DNA of 42,617 nt from Diphasiastrum complanatum. Taxonomy: Eukaryota > Streptophyta > Lycopodiopsida > Lycopodiales > Lycopodiaceae. The position numbers and the translations under genes were made by a program. The notes below the pieces were generated by a model. That model searched no databases, was not told where the DNA came from, and worked only from the letters and a program-made list of their open reading frames with translations. This document shows, piece after piece, positions 41,310 through 42,617 of this stretch; the stretch's first letter is position 1; the number at the start of each line of letters is the position of its first letter. The stretch spans positions 1 to 42,617 of the forward strand of contig MU835000.1 of assembly GCA_029204225.1 (NCBI GenBank), read 5' to 3'.

Positions 41310-42617
41310 TTTTCGATTTCTTAGAGTTGTTTCGTGATATACAGTTAGTGGAAATCTCATCAGAAAGTGTGGACATATAGATTTGAGGTTGTAGGATTCT
41401 AGAGAAAGAGTAAATTACTGTGTGAAGGTGCTCTGTTCTAGGAATAGAGCAGGCGACAAAATATCGATTTTCTCTACGTCTTGTGATAACTCATTTCTTA
41501 TAACGTCTATGTTCGATTATCAATATGGTAGATGTTGTGGTAATGTAGAAGTTCTCAAGGAACTTCTCGATTGAGTAGTAGGTTTAACTGTTGGTAGCTA
41601 TGGTGCTCATGTCGTGTTGTTGTGAGGATCCTATCGTGATTCGTAACTGATGTGTTGGGCATTTAGGATCTTGTTGGGTTGTTTTGGACAACCTTTGAAA
41701 CTATGTTTTCTGACACAGTCGGGACACTCGACATGGTACTTGGTCTTGACTGGACAATCAACCATGAAGTGGCTAGTTTCACTAGAGATGAAACATCTGT
41801 TGTTCATGGGCCCTTGTATAATGGCATAGCCATCTTGTATGGCTAGTGGTTCTGGACTTTCTGGTGGGTATTCATTGTAATGTGATGAATGTCCAGATTG
41901 TGATGGTTGTTCTTCATATCGTTGGATGGCATGTGCTTGGATAGGCTGATAATAAGGACAAGCATCAGCAGGATGCATATCCCAACAGTGTGGGCACCAG
42001 ATGGGTTTTTGTCTATTAGGTACCTAGGTAGTGTGTGGTTGATGAGACATACTACTATGTTGGATAGACTTCAGGGTATTTTGAGACTCATTGGTGAGTT
42101 TTTCCATTTGCAGTTGGTGTTGCTGATTAAGCAACTCCGACTGTGATTTCCAAAGTTGATCTCGGGTATCCTCGATCTGCTTCGACTCATAGACAGGAGC
42201 ACGGGGTGCTTTTCTTTCCCTGGATTCATCAACATCTGATCCTTCATCTTCTTCCTTGATGGCATTAGACATAGTTAACTTTAGGCTCGTATATTCGTCA
42301 TTGGATCTAAGCTCACATCTAATCCATCTTGGAAGGCCGACTAAAAACTAGATGATGAGCATCTGTTTTGTAGGTTGTTCATGTACTTGACTTTTGAGGC
42401 ATTTTAATCACTCAATATAGTCTCATACGCATTCATCTTTTGTCATCTTGATATTACTCAATTTGACAAAATGACTCTCTATCAAACAAAAGGGCTTAAA
42501 AAGCTTGATAAAGGACTCTTTCAGATTAGACCAATCCAATTTATCTTCACGATCGAGGTTAAAAAACTAGTCACGTACTTTAGTGATTATGGTCATTGAA
42601 AACAGTTGGATCACAAC
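41310..42617 (-). pseudogene. Ty3/gypsy gag, second copy of the 26.9-28 kb gag, running off the window
   Basis: It matches the plus-strand gag at 26979-28280 piece by piece: VKLSNIKMTKDE near 42460, MSNAIKEEDEGSDVDE at 42270, a Gln-rich helix, then zinc-knuckle sequences at 41640-42000 (CPHCWDMHPADACPYY, CPDCVRKHSFKGC). The main CCHC box is damaged: CFISSETSHFMVDC has lost the second Cys that its homologue retains. The part above 42300 has stops. It supplies a useful comparison for the other copy. Confidence 0.82.

Overview
The window looks like nuclear DNA of a land plant with a large, transposon-rich genome. The evidence is LTR retrotransposons of plant Ty3/gypsy and Ty1/copia type, primer-binding sites matching plant initiator-tRNA-Met and tRNA-Asp sites, GT-AG introns, plant-type non-LTR remnants, long GA and TG microsatellites, and a eukaryotic gene with a likely transit peptide. 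The lineage within land plants cannot be resolved from this sequence. No bacterial-style operon, CRISPR array or rRNA gene was seen.

The one host gene I recognise is on the minus strand. It encodes a plant organelle-type tRNA-specific 2-thiouridylase (MnmA/TRMU family). Exon 1 (16548-17087) carries an N-terminal extension and the PP-loop SGGVDSS. Exon 2 (6673-6747) and exon 3 (5858-5911) follow with clean phase-0 GT-AG junctions. Intron 1 is 9.8 kb. Intron 3 runs past the left edge, so the catalytic-cysteine exons are not visible. Most of 1-16.5 kb is therefore intron filled with transposons.

Layout. 1-3.2 kb: 5' part of a minus-strand gypsy element with an unbroken gag-protease-RT frame cut by the window edge, plus its leader, primer-binding site and LTR. 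It abuts an older plus-strand gypsy pol remnant (3.2-4.5 kb) and a LINE reverse-transcriptase remnant (4.5-5.45 kb). 5.8-6.8 kb: exons 3 and 2. 7.6-8.0 kb: LINE endonuclease remnant. 8.5-10.2 kb: LTR and primer-site remnants. 10.16-15.6 kb: decayed plus-strand gypsy element with a 416 bp LTR, broken gag and an integrase region tandemly duplicated with its purine-rich tail and TG repeat. 16.5-17.2 kb: exon 1 and putative promoter. 17.6-20.2 kb: TGGCAC hairpin cluster, GA repeat, a 101 bp tandem duplication and a five-unit satellite-like array of about 345 bp. 20.2-22 kb: 3' end of a minus-strand chromodomain gypsy element with a minisatellite and a tRNA-like SINE head. 22.1-32 kb: two gypsy elements with tRNA-Asp-type primer sites; the second has paired LTRs (24741 and 31438), a minisatellite leader, a gag remnant and a nested copia LTR. 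32-37.7 kb: three minus-strand copia pol remnants. 37.8-39.3 kb: a 194 bp GA repeat and a plus-strand copia LTR with primer site and broken gag. 39.3-42.6 kb: minus-strand gypsy gag/protease remnants, the last being a second copy of the 24.7-32 kb family.

I found no clearly new biochemical system. The most worthwhile items are the host gene split by giant transposon-filled introns, the intact gag-pol frame lying sense to it, the satellite array, and several short-period repeat systems inside retroelement leaders and LTRs.
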